Below are positions 35,024 to 47,063 of a stretch of DNA of 64,000 nt, piece by piece. Position 1 is the stretch's first letter; each line of letters opens with the position of its first letter. Location of the stretch: NCBI RefSeq assembly GCF_021155775.2, contig NC_060232.1, positions 30,821,922 through 30,885,921 of the forward strand, read 5' to 3'. The stretch is from Neodiprion pinetum (taxonomy: Eukaryota > Arthropoda > Insecta > Hymenoptera > Diprionidae). Under the pieces are notes generated by a model. The model was not told where the DNA came from, did not search any database, and was given only the letters and a program-made list of their open reading frames with translations. The translations under genes and the position numbers were made by a program.

Positions 35024-37790
35024 TCGTACATGGATACAAGTATGATTCACGTTACACAAATGTACGTACCTACGTACTGTACAGGTGTAACATGTACAGC
35101 TCAAAAATAACTCGAAATTAGTTGATGTTTGTGAAGACACGTTTAGACGAAGGTTAAAGCTGACGCAAAGATACCATATAAGATCGTTGACAGGGAGGGA
35201 TTGATATCGAAAGAACATTAGGCCTGTTACGTTCCACGCGGACGCCTCGCGCGGACAGGCGACAGAACACTTTGAAATTCATTATAGCACGAGGGTATAA
35301 AACCATAGCATAAAGCTGAACGTCTCGTTGCTCCGTGTTTGCATGCGTGTTCGAACAAAGCGACAAGATAAACAGAAGGAGAGGGGGCAAAAAATACGAG
35401 AACTCGAAACATTGGTGAAGAACCAGCTTTTCGATTAACCGATTTCACTGATCGTGAGCGTCTGTTACGGATCGGCAATAAAAAACGCAACCCAAAGGAA
35501 TTTCCAACGATATTTTCGATCTCGTAAAATCTACGCGTACAGCATTCGCGTTGATTAGTTTGGTGAAACCCGAGTAGCGCTTTCCTTATTGGGATTTTAC
35601 CTGGTAGGGCCGGCTAGGGGATCTGCAGGCACGTCGGGGTTTAACAGGATTATTGCCGAGGCGCTCGGCGATTCGCGCTCTACGTCTCGTCGGGCGAGTT
35701 TATATGTATATAAAATATGTCGAGGGTGTGAGAGTGTTGCGAAGGGAACGTAGGAAGGATGTCACGATCGTAGAAGGGACCGCCTGTTTCAAATACGTTA
35801 TATACCTGTACAAATTCCAGCGGTATTGGTTCCTTTTAACTTTCGAAAATATCACCATTGTCTCGGGAAAATCTCACCAGCTGTTTGAGATCTCCACCGC
35901 GCTTAACCACGAATTTCGGTGCGAGGTGAAACGCCGGGCGGAAAACGGGAATGATGAAAGGAAAAACTGCGAGAACAGCTGCCCTCCGACGTCGACTCGT
36001 ATAATAACCTGGAAATTAACTTCCTCCGACCAGCGGTCGAGAGTATTTTGCAAAGACGATTAGAATTCTAACAAAATGTGTTGTACGCCGTGTATCAACA
36101 AGTATAATCAAATTCAAATGCTGTATGACTCGTAAAATCGTGAGCATCGAATTTTTCATCTCTTAAACAACAATAACAAATTTCTAACGGCTGTCTTTGA
36201 ACCAGCGAGGATACACTCGAGATATACTTCAGAGATGTAAGCTGTTATTTGCGCGATGTAATAAAGATCATTCATACAGGAAAATGACAACAGTTTGCTG
36301 AAAAGCCCAGCACAGGTTTATTACAACCGTCATAGATGTGTAATGGAGCAGTTGTACCTAGAGTAAGATCGTGGTCGATCCCGGTCAACTGAGATTTAGA
36401 GCACAAACCACCGCATATTCTTACATGTATTAATGTACATCGTAAACCAGATTTAAGCATACCGACGTAAAGTTGAAATGTTTCTTGCGATAACTCGAGC
36501 CCGCGATTAATGCGAGTATATATCGGGAGATTTGCAGCAGAAGCCAAGTTTCTCTCGTTTCCGAGCCTTGCAGAGATGAGGAATGACGATAGAATGATAT
36601 AAAACGTACGTTGGACACAGTTTTGACTTTAGGATAACACAGATCGACCATTTTGCGGCAATAAAATTGTTTCTCGACTTTGGTCGTGCCAGACGTGATT
36701 TTTAGTGAATAAGAAGGAAAAAAAAAAAAGAAGAAGAATTACCATCCGAGACACAAAAGGCGATGTGGAATCCGGGAGTTTCGACGTCGTTGGTATTATT
36801 AATCTATCGGTGTTAATTGTTGTCTGCCGACGCTTCAAACCCGACTTCTTCTGGGTCTGAAAATGGATGCTGGAGGGAAAAAGTAGTTGTCCTTGTTGCC
36901 TCCCCGTCTGCTGTTTGTCGACCAGTCGATCCGGAGAATCCACTAATCGTAAGTAACTAACGAAATCTTTCGGGGTTTCTTCTCTGGTAATAATCGTTAA
37001 GTGCTTTGGCTCGGTGTAATATGCATCCATATGCGTACACGTATGTAGGGTACATACCTTACGATATGCGCGGATGTTCAGTTATTTACTATGTATGCGA
37101 CTGCATAGGCGAGTGTGTTTACAGTTACACACGTTCGGACTGCACGTGGAGATAGAAAATAGGTGCGCCACGTGTCTAATGCCTCCTGTGCTATTAATTG
37201 TTTATATATAGCGGAGTAAACCGGTTAAATTGGCAGGCCGCAGTCTCGCCACGAACTTGTGGGCGATAAGATTTATTTATTTATTTATTTTGCGTCTCCC
37301 ACGTTTTATATGTCACTATATATATATAAAAATGTGTATAATACATGCATATATATCTATATACCCACTACACGCGTCTGTAATACGTAGTCGCCGAAAT
37401 ATGCAAAGTGGGACAGTGTAGGCGCCAGGCGGATCGCGTACTTATCTATTCACACGCATAGTTTGTTGTTTCGTTTTTTGTTCATTTTCCTCTTTTTTTT
37501 TTCTTCCACCACTTTTTACGATATTCAAATTCGTTACGTTATAACACGCGTACACGTATTTATTGTTGAACATGAAATTTTTTCACTTCAATTTACCGAA
37601 GAACAATGGCGAAAGAAACGTTTCGTTGATTCGAATAAACGAGCTTTCGCTCAAAAACTCAAATTATCGTTCCGATCAGTTGTTCGGTAAGGAAATCTTT
37701 CTTATTATAAGAAACGATCATTTTCCCCTTCGTACTTGATAAATTTAGCAAATCCCTTTTTGACACGGGTAAAAAAAAAGAAAAAAGCAA
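35024..37790. other. non-coding stretch, nothing recognised
   Basis: Frames of 60-136 codons (longest 35653-36063 plus, 36629-37030 minus) show no family. An A-rich run lies at 36719-36730 and a short TTTA repeat at 37272-37290. No further foldback was noticed. Confidence 0.55.
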
Positions 37791-37810
37791 GGGCAGGGGA
37801 GGGGGAGGGG
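37791..37810 (+). other. compact G-quadruplex motif
   Basis: Four G runs of three, four, five and four bases are separated by loops of two, one and one base. This is a canonical short-loop quadruplex motif, directly downstream of an A-rich run. Compact loops of this kind form stable structures in vitro. No role here can be shown. Confidence 0.8.
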
Positions 37811-39180
37811 AACATACATCACTCTGAATCTTCGCCAGCCCTGCATAACGAGCCGTCGACGGTTGCGTGTAGGCGCGTGTAAACAACGAGAGGCAGGAGT
37901 ACGCAAGTAATCCGTTCGTGCCGCAGGGGTCAACGATATTTGTACAACAGGATGCATCTCGGCTCTCCGCAACAAGTGACCCCTCCATCTCCCTGCCCCT
38001 CGCCCTCCAGGCTGCGGCGAGAGCAGTGATAACAATTAACGCTTAATAAAAATAATAAACGCCTCGACACCCACACGCCCTACAAACGAGGCTGCCGGTC
38101 CGAGATGCAGCGAGCGTGTCGAGGCCTGAGAGTACAAAAATTTGAGGTACATCCGGTGGGAGAAAAAAGAAGAGTTTAATCGAGGAGTAAAAAGCGCGGT
38201 TATAATTCCCCAAATTTCGTTGGACCTTTCCTCCGCGTCGCGTAAGTAGTAAGCACGGCATTAAGAGGGAAACGTAACACGTTACATCTTAAAGAGGCGG
38301 TGTAATATGTAAGCTTCGAAAGCTGGCTGCTGCGAGCCTCTGAGGAAACGCCGAAGGGAATATAAGAGAGGTGGACGATGCCAGATAGCAGCACCGTCCG
38401 ACGACTTTTCATGCCCGCGGATTGAAGCACGTCTAAAATAGAGTCTAGAAGATTTAACGAGCGCCGGCCGGCCGGCATCTACTCGATGCTGAAATGATTC
38501 CCGATTACGTAGGTGCAGGAGGCACGGAAATTATCGAGAGAAAATTTTGGTCTACGTATGTTTTTCACGCACGATTTTCCCGTTCACCTAATCGTAATTA
38601 CCGGAAATTATCCGAAACGAAACTACCGGCTTTAATTTCCGGTTAAAACAGCGAGTATGATATGTATATACGAATATCTGCATAGCATGGCGTGGGTTGA
38701 GGATTTAATAAAACATTACTATCAATATTTTGTCGGTAAACTTTGCCGACAAACGTATCGTGTATATTTTAATATACACACGGAAGCCATCGTGTTATAT
38801 GTATACCTATACCATACGATTACACAATACGCACGTGTTTCCGCAGTACAAAATCGCTAAAAAAGGAAGCAAAAAAAAAAAAAAAACAAACAACAACGAG
38901 GTAGAGACATGGAAAAGAAGCGGAGGAGAGCTGCGGTTGATGAAATCACTTTTTTCCTCAGAAGCGAAACGAGTTCGGCTGTCTGTCTGTAATTGACCGA
39001 TTATCAGTCAGGTGGACCGCGGTTTACGTAACGGGTTTACCGTCTTTACGCCGGGATCGCGATTCGACGCGTCTGCAGATCGGGGCCGAGTGTCTTCTCT
39101 TCTTCATCGTACCTATCATCTACCAACGGCGTCGGTTTAGTTTTGAATAAAACTGGCAATCGCCTCGAGACTATACTTAC
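37811..39180. other. non-coding stretch, nothing recognised
   Basis: Frames on the minus strand (37659-38478) overlap one another in different phases and have no recognisable content. An A-tract lies at about 38870-38886. No repeat unit or RNA gene was seen. Confidence 0.55.
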
Positions 39181-39239
39181 AGGCATCGAGAAGATCCGTC
39201 CACTTCTCTTCGGCACGGAGGCCGTAAGAAACTTGGCCT
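39181..39239 (-). other. weak candidate exon (59 nt, minus)
   Basis: On the minus strand a donor matching GTAAGTATAG starts right after 39181. An AG acceptor precedes 39239, although its pyrimidine tract is poor. One frame reads GQVSYGLRAEEKWTDLLDA without a stop, and other frames are also open. No partner exon was found. It could be an untranslated or coding exon, or chance. I recognise no protein. Confidence 0.15.
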
Positions 39240-39278
39240 CTGCACGAATCGTATCGCGTATAACTTATAACACAGCGC

Positions 39279-39294
39279 GTTATACGCGTATAAC
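39279..39294. repeat. 16-bp perfect palindrome
   Basis: GTTATACGCGTATAAC is its own reverse complement. A direct partial copy, GCGTATAACTTA, lies about 30 bases to the left. Together they form a small cluster of CGTATAAC words. Confidence 0.8.
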
Positions 39295-39397
39295 TTAAAT
39301 GATGGGAACATCAGCGGCCGGTTACGACGGCGATGCCACGAGCAAGGCACATGGCGAGTAAAAATACGAAAAGAAAACAAATGCGAACGTGGGCGCA

Positions 39398-39400
<3 letters not shown>

Positions 39401-39442
<42 letters not shown>
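39401..39442 (+). repeat. perfect (CT)n microsatellite
   Basis: About twenty-one uninterrupted CT units, followed by CTTT-rich pyrimidine sequence to about 39464. The minus frame 39311-39571 reads Arg/Glu repeats across it and is rejected. Confidence 0.97.
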
Positions 39443-39446
<4 letters not shown>

Positions 39447-39464
39447 TTCTTTTTCTCTCTTTCT

Positions 39465-40336
39465 CGCATATGAGACCGAGTGTGAGCAGCATAGAAAATA
39501 AACACTAGCATATGGAAAGGCGCATGGGACTCGTGTAAATGTATATACGTATATTGTCTACATATGTGCATGAAACATACGATGCGAGCTGCGTGTGCGG
39601 GCAGAAAACCGGCGATATAATGAATCGCTCGCAGACTGTTTACTACACCGGTAATTATCCTCCACCTCCGAACATTCAGATTCCTGTAAACATTCGCAAG
39701 ACGTGACTGACAATGAGATGAAAATCCGAAGAAATCTTCAAATTCACCGTTTTCACGGACATGCGTGCATACAAGTGTATGTTGTAAAACAGCGATAGAC
39801 GGTTATGCTTTTTTTCTTACTTATTGTATTTTTTATTTTTATTTTTTTTTCTCCTTTTTTCGTTTAAATTTATTTAATCACTACTACAACACCACTTAAT
39901 ATGCTCCACCAGCATCTTGTTGTTGTTGAAAATTCTAGGAATGGACCACTCCTGACAACTCCATCAATTATACCGCACAGCCGCAAGACGTTCTTTATTA
40001 TTTAATTTTTTTTTTTTTTTTTCAATTTATTTTTTCCGTTCCAACACTCCTCCCAAATCGTGAAAGGAAAAATAATCGACAAAAAACACGCGCTTAGACG
40101 CATAGACGGACAGAGAGACAGACTTACGTACTGTAGAGATTAATCGAGCGAGGACTTCCTTCTTCGCTTTTCAGCTTCGTGGCCTCAAGGCTTATTTCGG
40201 CCGAGGTGAAATCTCCTCGCGTTCTCAGCTCGTTTCTAGGTATAATAATGTCTACTTGCTCAATTGTCTTTTCGTCATGTTCCCGCAGCTAAACGATGCT
40301 ATGACGAAAGCTCGGTGTTCTTGTTGTTTTGCTTCT
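39465..40336. other. T-rich non-coding stretch
   Basis: Homopolymer T runs occur around 39828-39860 and 40008-40023. There is no frame above 60 codons from 39600 to 40250. Nothing else was seen. Confidence 0.65.
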
Positions 40337-40373
40337 CCTTCTTCTTCTTCTTCTTCTTCTTCTTCTTCTTCTT
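40337..40373 (+). repeat. (CTT)n trinucleotide microsatellite
   Basis: About twelve CTT units. The frames on both strands (40252-40467 minus poly-Glu, 40256-40492 plus poly-Ser) exist because the repeat lacks stops. Confidence 0.96.
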
Positions 40374-41952
40374 TTTCTCTTCTACTATTCCTTCTTCTAG
40401 CTGTCAGAGAACACTTTGATGCTAGACAAACGGATCCTTTGCATCGAACAAGCTTCGTATTGTGCAATTTATTTACGCTTTATCTGCCATAATTCTTGAC
40501 TGGCACCTACTGTTATTCATTTCTAAAAATTGACAAAGCCAGCATCTTCCAACAAATTCAATTTCACGTCGTTTCTCAAACTCGATGTGGTATATCAAGA
40601 AAGATTACAGAGGAAAGAACAAAAGGAAATGGAGGGAGAGGTAAGAGTAGATGAGAGTTGATTATTGATCATTGGGATGAATTATCATCGATCGAGAAGG
40701 AAGACAGGTAAACAAAGGAACAGCGAGGCACGCCTTTTCCTAGAAGATTACGCAATCCGGGGCATCGATTATAATTTACCAATTAGCCTGCCCCCTGGGC
40801 GAAAACCCCGAGACGATATAAGGCATCGTTAATTGGCCTAATTGTAATCTGATACAAAAGCCGACAAATTCTAGGTATATAACCTACACGCGTGCAACAG
40901 TTTCACGTCACCTTATAACCCGCGGATGCGAGAATCGTACAAGGTACATGCTGTAATTTAAAACTAACACGCAACAACAAATCGGTCTGCGGGTGATACG
41001 TACGTATACAAAAGTTTTTCTCACGAACTCGAAAACGCCATTTTATACCCGGGATAAATTACTCCTATACGTATAACCATGATTTTGTGTACAGGTACTC
41101 GGGTATCCGGTACGTACATACGTACATACATATCTGTATGCGTGTATAAACGAATCGGGAATCAGAGATGCTCGACGATAATAGGATCACGCTAACCTCT
41201 AGCGGGATGAAAGAATTGCCGTAGATTATTTCCCCCCTGTCCCTCGTCATGGTCCCGATGGAGATCCGATTCCCGACGTACATAATAACGGGGATCAGGT
41301 CAACTGGTGAACTTTCTAAAAAATAATGAGAGAGCGAGAGAGAGAGAAAGAAAGAGAGAGATCCAGAAAAACGAAAACTAATCCCAGAACAATTTACTCC
41401 CAAGATTGTGCGACGGTGCACAACGATTACAACAGCTGCATTAGGTAAATTGAATAATAATGTAATTAATGAGCCGATGAGTGCGGGAAACGAAAGGCCT
41501 GCACTCAACTTAGTGAAATATGCGTATATTCTCACTATTTTTCTCGCCAGTGAACACCTACGATTTCTAACGGGTGGGAAAAAAATGGTGCGAGAAAAAT
41601 GGAAGGAAAGAAAGGAAAAAGGAAGGCCCGAGTCAACTTAACGCCGACGCGTTGCCCCGGACGTGTATTGCAGGCGTGTCCCGAGGCCGTCTTTACGCCA
41701 AGAGACGAGCTCCGATCGCTGTGCACGCGAGTTCCGCTCTGGAGGCGATTCTAAACTTAGCCCCGTCATATTTTCGAATTTCCCGATCCCTGCACCACCG
41801 GCATTTCTCTAAACAGCCGAGCACGTCGAGAAATTGGCCAGACGCCGCGCGTAGAACGGAGGTAAATAAGCCTCTGCACGGTTAAGGGGTTTAAACTGCA
41901 GCATCACGAAGGCAAGCATGCACGTTCGGTTGGTCGTCTCTACCTCCTGCAT
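40374..41952. other. non-coding stretch with a GA-rich patch
   Basis: A GA/GAAA-rich patch lies at 41328-41361. Frames such as 41065-41535 (minus, 156 codons) pass through it and read Ser/Leu-rich there. Frames at 41408-41885 (plus) are Lys/Arg-rich from A-runs, then lack any domain. No gene is supported. Confidence 0.55.
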
Positions 41953-41961
41953 TCATCGTCA

Positions 41962-41993
<32 letters not shown>

Positions 41994-42000
41994 GCCATCG
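41953..42000 (+). repeat. (ATC/GTC)n trinucleotide repeat
   Basis: About fifteen TCATCG/TCGTCG triplets with mixed A and G at one position, ending in CGCCGCC. This is an imperfect triplet microsatellite. There is no coding frame around it to give it a protein role. Confidence 0.92.
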
Positions 42001-43074
42001 GGTAAACAGCGAATCGAGGGGAAGCAGAGCTGCCCCCGAGAGCTTATAAATGATTAGATCAAGACTCCTTGACTGCGGCTAATTGCTTCGATAGCGATTA
42101 TTATACGTAACATGTATACGCTTTTGCGTAAAAATGTTGCCGAGCGTTTCTCTGTTGACTTACAACAACATTCGCGTTGTGGGCGGACTACATGTAACCA
42201 CTGTCCGCTAATGACGATAATTAATTTCAAAGACCTTGACCGGTCGGGCTTTGGGTTCTCTTTTCGCTACCAATAGAAACTACGATCCGTGTTGTTAGCC
42301 GCGTTCGCGCAGCGCGTTATGTGTAATGTACCACATAAAGCACTCGGAGAACGGCCGAGGAGGTGGAAGAGAAGGAGGAAGCCTGTTTACTTGAAACAAC
42401 TACACTTAATTTAGTTCCGTATATATTCAGCTGTTACATAACTCACTTGTCACAGATCGACATTTTTCTTTTACTCTTTATTCTTACGTTTCTTTTTCTT
42501 CTTCTTCCACTCCTACTGCACACCTTAGCTACGTTCGCTACACGTGTTATTTAATTGTAAACATCTTTACAGGTGAACGCGGAGACTCGGTAATGAAATG
42601 AATTTTTATCGTCACGGCACATAAAGACGATCGGAGTACGACGAAACGTTGAAACACTTCGCGGTGATTGTCGTAATCAGTTTCATCTAGAGAATCGCTC
42701 GTTCATTATTCTTGAAAAGGTGCACAACTTCGTCACGGATCTAATTTTAAATCGACGTTCTGACGATTCATGGCCGCAATTGGTACTTGGGTACTGTACG
42801 AATTAGATCTTTTTATACTCGCAGGTTAAAGGTCAAGAGTTCCCTTTTTATTTCGTTTCAAATGTTTCGTCGTTGATACCCATTATATCGTACGTTGCTG
42901 CCGCGATAGTTGATATTCATGTACATCCACAGCTGAGATGTTTAGAGATTAGTTTCAGTATTTTTATCGAACCGTAGAAGGGCCGGAAGCCGTTATAACG
43001 TCTCTAAGACCGTGCCTCAAGATTAGAGGAGTTACAACATTGAGTTACGAAATTTCTCCCTCCTCGTACGCATA
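42001..43074. other. non-coding stretch, nothing recognised
   Basis: Only one frame exceeds 60 codons (42363-42554), with Leu-rich content from T/C sequence. It may hold the 3' end or downstream flank of the candidate minus-strand gene described at 43265-43725. Confidence 0.6.
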
Positions 43075-43080
43075 TTTATT
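43075..43080 (-). other. possible poly(A) signal for the candidate gene
   Basis: AATAAA on the minus strand, about 190 bases past the candidate stop codon at 43265-43267. The hexamer is frequent by chance in AT-rich DNA, so this only mildly supports the model. Confidence 0.25.
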
Positions 43081-43264
43081 TATCCTCTTTGGCAGACCGC
43101 GTCGGTTTTACTAATTATTATATGTGTGAAAAATTTCAATACCTTTCAGTTCTATTTTCGTCAAGTTTTTCTATCGCTCCTTCCATACGGAGCATGCAGT
43201 TTGTCCTCACGATAGACGCGCGGCTAATATACACTGTGTACCAAAATTGCACACTAACACAAGT

Positions 43265-43725
43265 CTAAACATCGGCGATATCCAAGTGTTCGAATTTACG
43301 ACGTCTAATCGCCTCTGAGATTCCACCTGCATATTTCGACGAATTTGATCGAACTTGGACGATCAGCCGGAAGACGCAAAGATCTGTAAAGATGAGGTGC
43401 GGTGGATCGCGCTTAATTCGAGGGTCTGCAACGGAGGAATCAGTCCTGAAAGATCCGTGACGATCGAGCAATGGTGGTAGAGTTGCTAGGTTAGCGCCTC
43501 ACGCATTTATCCGGTGTGGTAATCTGAATTCTGACTGATGCCAGATTGCTGGTCGGAAGTCTTTGATGTTACCCGTAGGAGTTATCTGTGTACGTCTTTA
43601 CTCTCGAGGCGTGCGTTGGTCTCTAGACGAAGGTTTCGGAGAGTCGAGAATAAGTCGCGTCTCGCGTCGTCGGCTTCGTTGTACTCGGCGAGCTGCTCCG
43701 CGATTGTTTGCAGAGACACGGCCAT
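43265..43725 (-). CDS. candidate two-exon gene, 80-residue protein of unknown function
   Basis: Model: exon 1 43725-43602, intron 43601-43384, exon 2 43383-43265. The initiator has an AAGATAATGG context. The first 41 residues are rich in charged and Leu/Ala residues (including the words QTIAEQLAEYNEADDARRD and STLRNLRLETNARLES) and would form an amphipathic helix. Codons there look protein-like and unlike the neighbouring chance frames. The donor is GTAAAG and the acceptor follows CCTCATCTTTACAG. The phases agree and exon 2 stays open to TAG, ending in EAIRRRKFEHLDIADV. A longer start at 43809 in the same frame is possible. A competing plus-strand exon (about 43713-43970, ending at a GTAAGT) overlaps exon 1. 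Exon 1 might instead join a distant exon. I recognise no family, and expression is unproven. Confidence 0.3.
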
Positions 43726-45067
43726 TATCTTGACAGTCGTAAATCGAAAAACGCGTCCCCACGTTATACCTCCAGGTATCCAGGCATCTCCTCGGGGTAC
43801 GGGTACCACCCCCTTACCAACGTGCCGCGAGGAGCTCTCCCCTCGCCGCTACGCGTCTTTGCCAAAAGAATCAGAAAGGCGGCCGCGGGGATTTGCGCTC
43901 TTCTTGTCAGCCGATCGTCGAGTGGTTCAACCACTTGACAGCAGCACGCAGCGCCTACTCAGACGCCCGATGTAAGTACGCGTGCAGGATTGCCGGGGAA
44001 GCTGCCGCATTACCCGAGAGATCCCCTGCCATCCTGCTTTCGGGGTATACTTAAGCAACTAATCTCTACCCGCGCAGGTGTGGTCGGGCCATCTTTTCTC
44101 ATATTTTTATTTTTTTTTTCCCTCTTTCCGCCTTCTTCCTTCGTCGCTTCACTTACCGCAGTGTGTAAAGTCGTCCACAGGTTTCCTCGTTTCCTACGGT
44201 TCCGTGAGCTTTTAAGGTTACACACATTTTTATAGAATCTAACAACTCTCTACGCTCTAGGAAAACTTGGTGGTTTTATAACGAAATCAATCGTTGTGTG
44301 GGAAAAATTTTTTTCGAGGTCACCCGATGTTTCGTTACAAATGGAAAAGTCAATTTAGGGTGGCATGCATATTTTTTCGCTGGGACAAAGTCGCAAACAG
44401 AGTTTTAGCCGTACGAAAAATTTGCCAGAAGTGTAAGATAAGATTTTTACAATTATCTCAAGTCTCATAGATGCTCCTTAGCATGAGAATTTTTTCCTGC
44501 ATTTAAAAGACATTTGAAAATAAACACGCTTATTCCAGTTTCTTTGCGTAATCTTAATCTATGAAATCTTTTTTTTTCAGCGTTATAATACAATTTTGCT
44601 TGTCCTTGCCAAATATTTTCCCAAGTGCAGTCTACGTACAACGATAAAAAAATAAAACACGTAGACAAGTATAAAGTACATAAGATAGGCCGTACAATGT
44701 GAGTGAACAAATTTTCTTCCCCCGAAATCGCGAAGGTTGACGTAAGGGTGAATAAAATTTTACTACCCTACGCTTGTGTCTATTGGTCGAAAATATTGTT
44801 GGTGATAACGGAGAGAAGTTTACGGAAATAATAAAAAGCAGAACGACGAGACTTTACGGTATACGAAAGCGTGGATGTGTAATATAAGCTACACCTGGTG
44901 CCTCAGGGGCACGCCGAAAAGCTTTCGAAAATGATATGCACGCATGTACGATAAAGCACAAAGCTCTGTGGGAACGAGTAAAGTCTGTTGAAAGTTTGTC
45001 ATGGAGTTGAAGCACCATAAGCGGCGTAACCAAAACAAGCGATCGCGCGGGCGCGTGTAAATATACC
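43726..45067. other. GC-rich flank, then AT-rich non-coding DNA up to the gap
   Basis: From 43726 to about 44090 the DNA is GC- and CpG-rich, which would suit a promoter of the candidate minus-strand gene but is not specific. From 44220 to 44880 it is AT-rich with no believable frame. The long frame 44889-45599 runs through the gap and is not meaningful. Confidence 0.5.
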
Positions 45068-45167
45068 NNNNNNNNNNNNNNNNNNNNNNNNNNNNNNNNN
45101 NNNNNNNNNNNNNNNNNNNNNNNNNNNNNNNNNNNNNNNNNNNNNNNNNNNNNNNNNNNNNNNNNNN
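45068..45167. other. assembly gap of exactly 100 N
   Basis: A run of 100 N is the common placeholder for a scaffold gap of unknown size. The right edge is a GA microsatellite, so the assembly probably broke in or near that repeat. Confidence 0.97.
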
Positions 45168-45187
45168 AGAGAGAGAGAGAGAGAGAG
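45168..45187 (+). repeat. (GA)n microsatellite truncated by the gap
   Basis: About ten GA units begin directly at the gap edge, so the true array is likely longer and its left end unseen. Confidence 0.95.
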
Positions 45188-46527
45188 GTAGGGGGAGAGA
45201 AAAAGTCAGGGCTAAATGTGCGTAGCCAGTATCGTATGATGTGGTTGTGCAGACGCTGCGGTTGTGAGAGAGTGTGGGCGAGATGATATCGGGTACAAGT
45301 GGGAAAATGAGCGGAGAAGGAAACGTCCGTACGGACGGAGGAGCAAAGGAGACGGGTGTACGAGTGGCAACGAAGTAGGTATATCTATGTATATGCATAC
45401 ACATTCGAGGAGAGACCAACGGAGAGGATAACCAACACAGGCTCACCCACGCAACGCGAGATGCAGAAACACTCTCTGATTGCGGCTCGAATGAAGGAGA
45501 GCCGCCGACCCGGTGTGGCTGGTCTGATTTCTGAACAACTGCCTCCCTCATCCTCCGTGTGGCGGTAAAAAGCAAACGAAATAACGACAAACGTGTCAAG
45601 CGTTGGGCGCTTCGTTGGCTTTTGAATCGCGAATTTTTGGGGAGTTGGGCTGATTCTCAGGCTGCGCTACAGTCACAGGTCCCATATTCTCTGGACTTTG
45701 ATAAGAGTTTAAAAAATTGGCCACGTACAGATTTCGAAGAGTGATTTATGCGCTCTGAGTTTACGGTGGGATGAATTTTTGCGTTAAATTTCTTTTGGGA
45801 ATATTCAATTTTTGAAGTCAGCCGATCTGTTTTCGGAATTCGTAAAATATTCTAGGGGCGGGAGGGAGGTCAACTTGTCACGTGTACTCTGCAGTCTCTG
45901 ACAAGAAAAAAAAAAGGAAAAAAATCACTTCTTTCCGATCGCCGAAGACGAAATATGCGCAGACTTATTCGATCGCACGAATCGAAAACGCACATATACG
46001 ACACGATATTTGACATTCGTTGCTACTTTTCTCGATTACGTGGGGGAGGGGTGCTCTGACATTGGTTGTCCAACTTGCTTGCTGGCTGCCCCTGCAGACT
46101 TCGCCGCGGACACTTCGGCTAAATAAAACACCATACAGCCTGTGTATCACGCCGCACAGTGGTTCTCGATAGAAACTTATCGCTGGCTCGAAAATACTGG
46201 GTATAGTGCCTCCTATGCCTGGTAAATCGATTGCATTTTCACCCTCCGACGACTTTACACCGTACCCTTGGTCGAAAACTACTCGATTATACATCACGAA
46301 TGATCTCGTCGTCGAATAACTGGTATACTCGTATTTACCAGAAAATGTGAGAGTGTGTCGACTTTCTCCGAGATGCTGCTGGGATGTGGAAGAGTGTGCG
46401 TGATTGTACGATAGATTTTACTACGGCTCGATACATATCCCGCACTTGAGAATCTCTACAGCGAGATCAGGTGATGGGGCGGAGCGTGTGTAGAACGCAT
46501 AAACAACACGTGACACCAGCCTCCGCG
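45188..46527. other. non-coding stretch, nothing recognised
   Basis: Frames of 60-110 codons without recognisable content (for example 45965-46297 minus). An A-run lies near 45906-45921. No structured element was seen. Confidence 0.55.
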
Positions 46528-46555
46528 TATATATATAATATATTATATATATATA
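46528..46555 (+). repeat. (AT)n microsatellite, imperfect
   Basis: An AT dinucleotide run broken by AATATT, followed by GTATACCTATA. It is nearly self-complementary. Confidence 0.9.
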
Positions 46556-46814
46556 CGTATACCTATATCGTACAACGTGCGTGAGTTTTCTTCTTGGTGT
46601 CTATCCCCCCCCCCATTCTTGTGTGCATGATCTACGCCTGCACGCGTGTATGCGCATTTGCGCGGATAGAGGACGGATGGATAGATGGACAGATATCCGC
46701 GGCGCACACACGCGTGAGCGAAATACGCACGTGCGTTTGGAGACCCGCAGCTTGGCGCATCGCGTGCACGTGAGCCCATACACAACCTGTCCATCCTGAT
46801 AATATAGAGACTAA

Positions 46815-46840
46815 AAAGAGAGAAAGAGAGAGAGAGAGAG
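46815..46840 (+). repeat. (GA)n microsatellite
   Basis: An imperfect GA run. Minus-strand frames entering it begin or end in Ser/Leu repeats. Confidence 0.92.
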
Positions 46841-47063
46841 GTGGTCATATACGCTCGACGCATGTAACACACCGGTTAACTTGTTTTCATAAGCAGACGT
46901 GCCCGGGCAGCGCAAAGACGTGGGCCGTAACCGAAGACGAATCACTGACTCCTGCAGCACGGCGATGCATGCGATCAGGGTACCTACTCTTATGGCATAA
47001 TGATAAGGAATCAAATCGTGACACTCGTGCAAGCGCGGCTTGGCGTTCCTGGGTGAACACCGA

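Noticed and set aside
40252..40492. poly-Glu and poly-Ser frames
   Set aside because: Both arise from one CTT microsatellite read on opposite strands.
41953..42000. CRISPR-like or tandem-array signal
   Set aside because: This is a simple triplet repeat with no spacers. No direct-repeat/spacer array exists anywhere in the window.
44350..44775. possible TA-flanked element with TAGGGTGG/TAGGGTAG ends
   Set aside because: Only about eight bases match at the ends and the interiors do not pair, so it falls short of the three accepted foldbacks.
44889..45599. 236-codon minus frame across the gap
   Set aside because: About a seventh of it is N, and the rest is Ser/Leu/Pro-rich from the GA/CT repeat. 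Continuity across the gap is meaningless.
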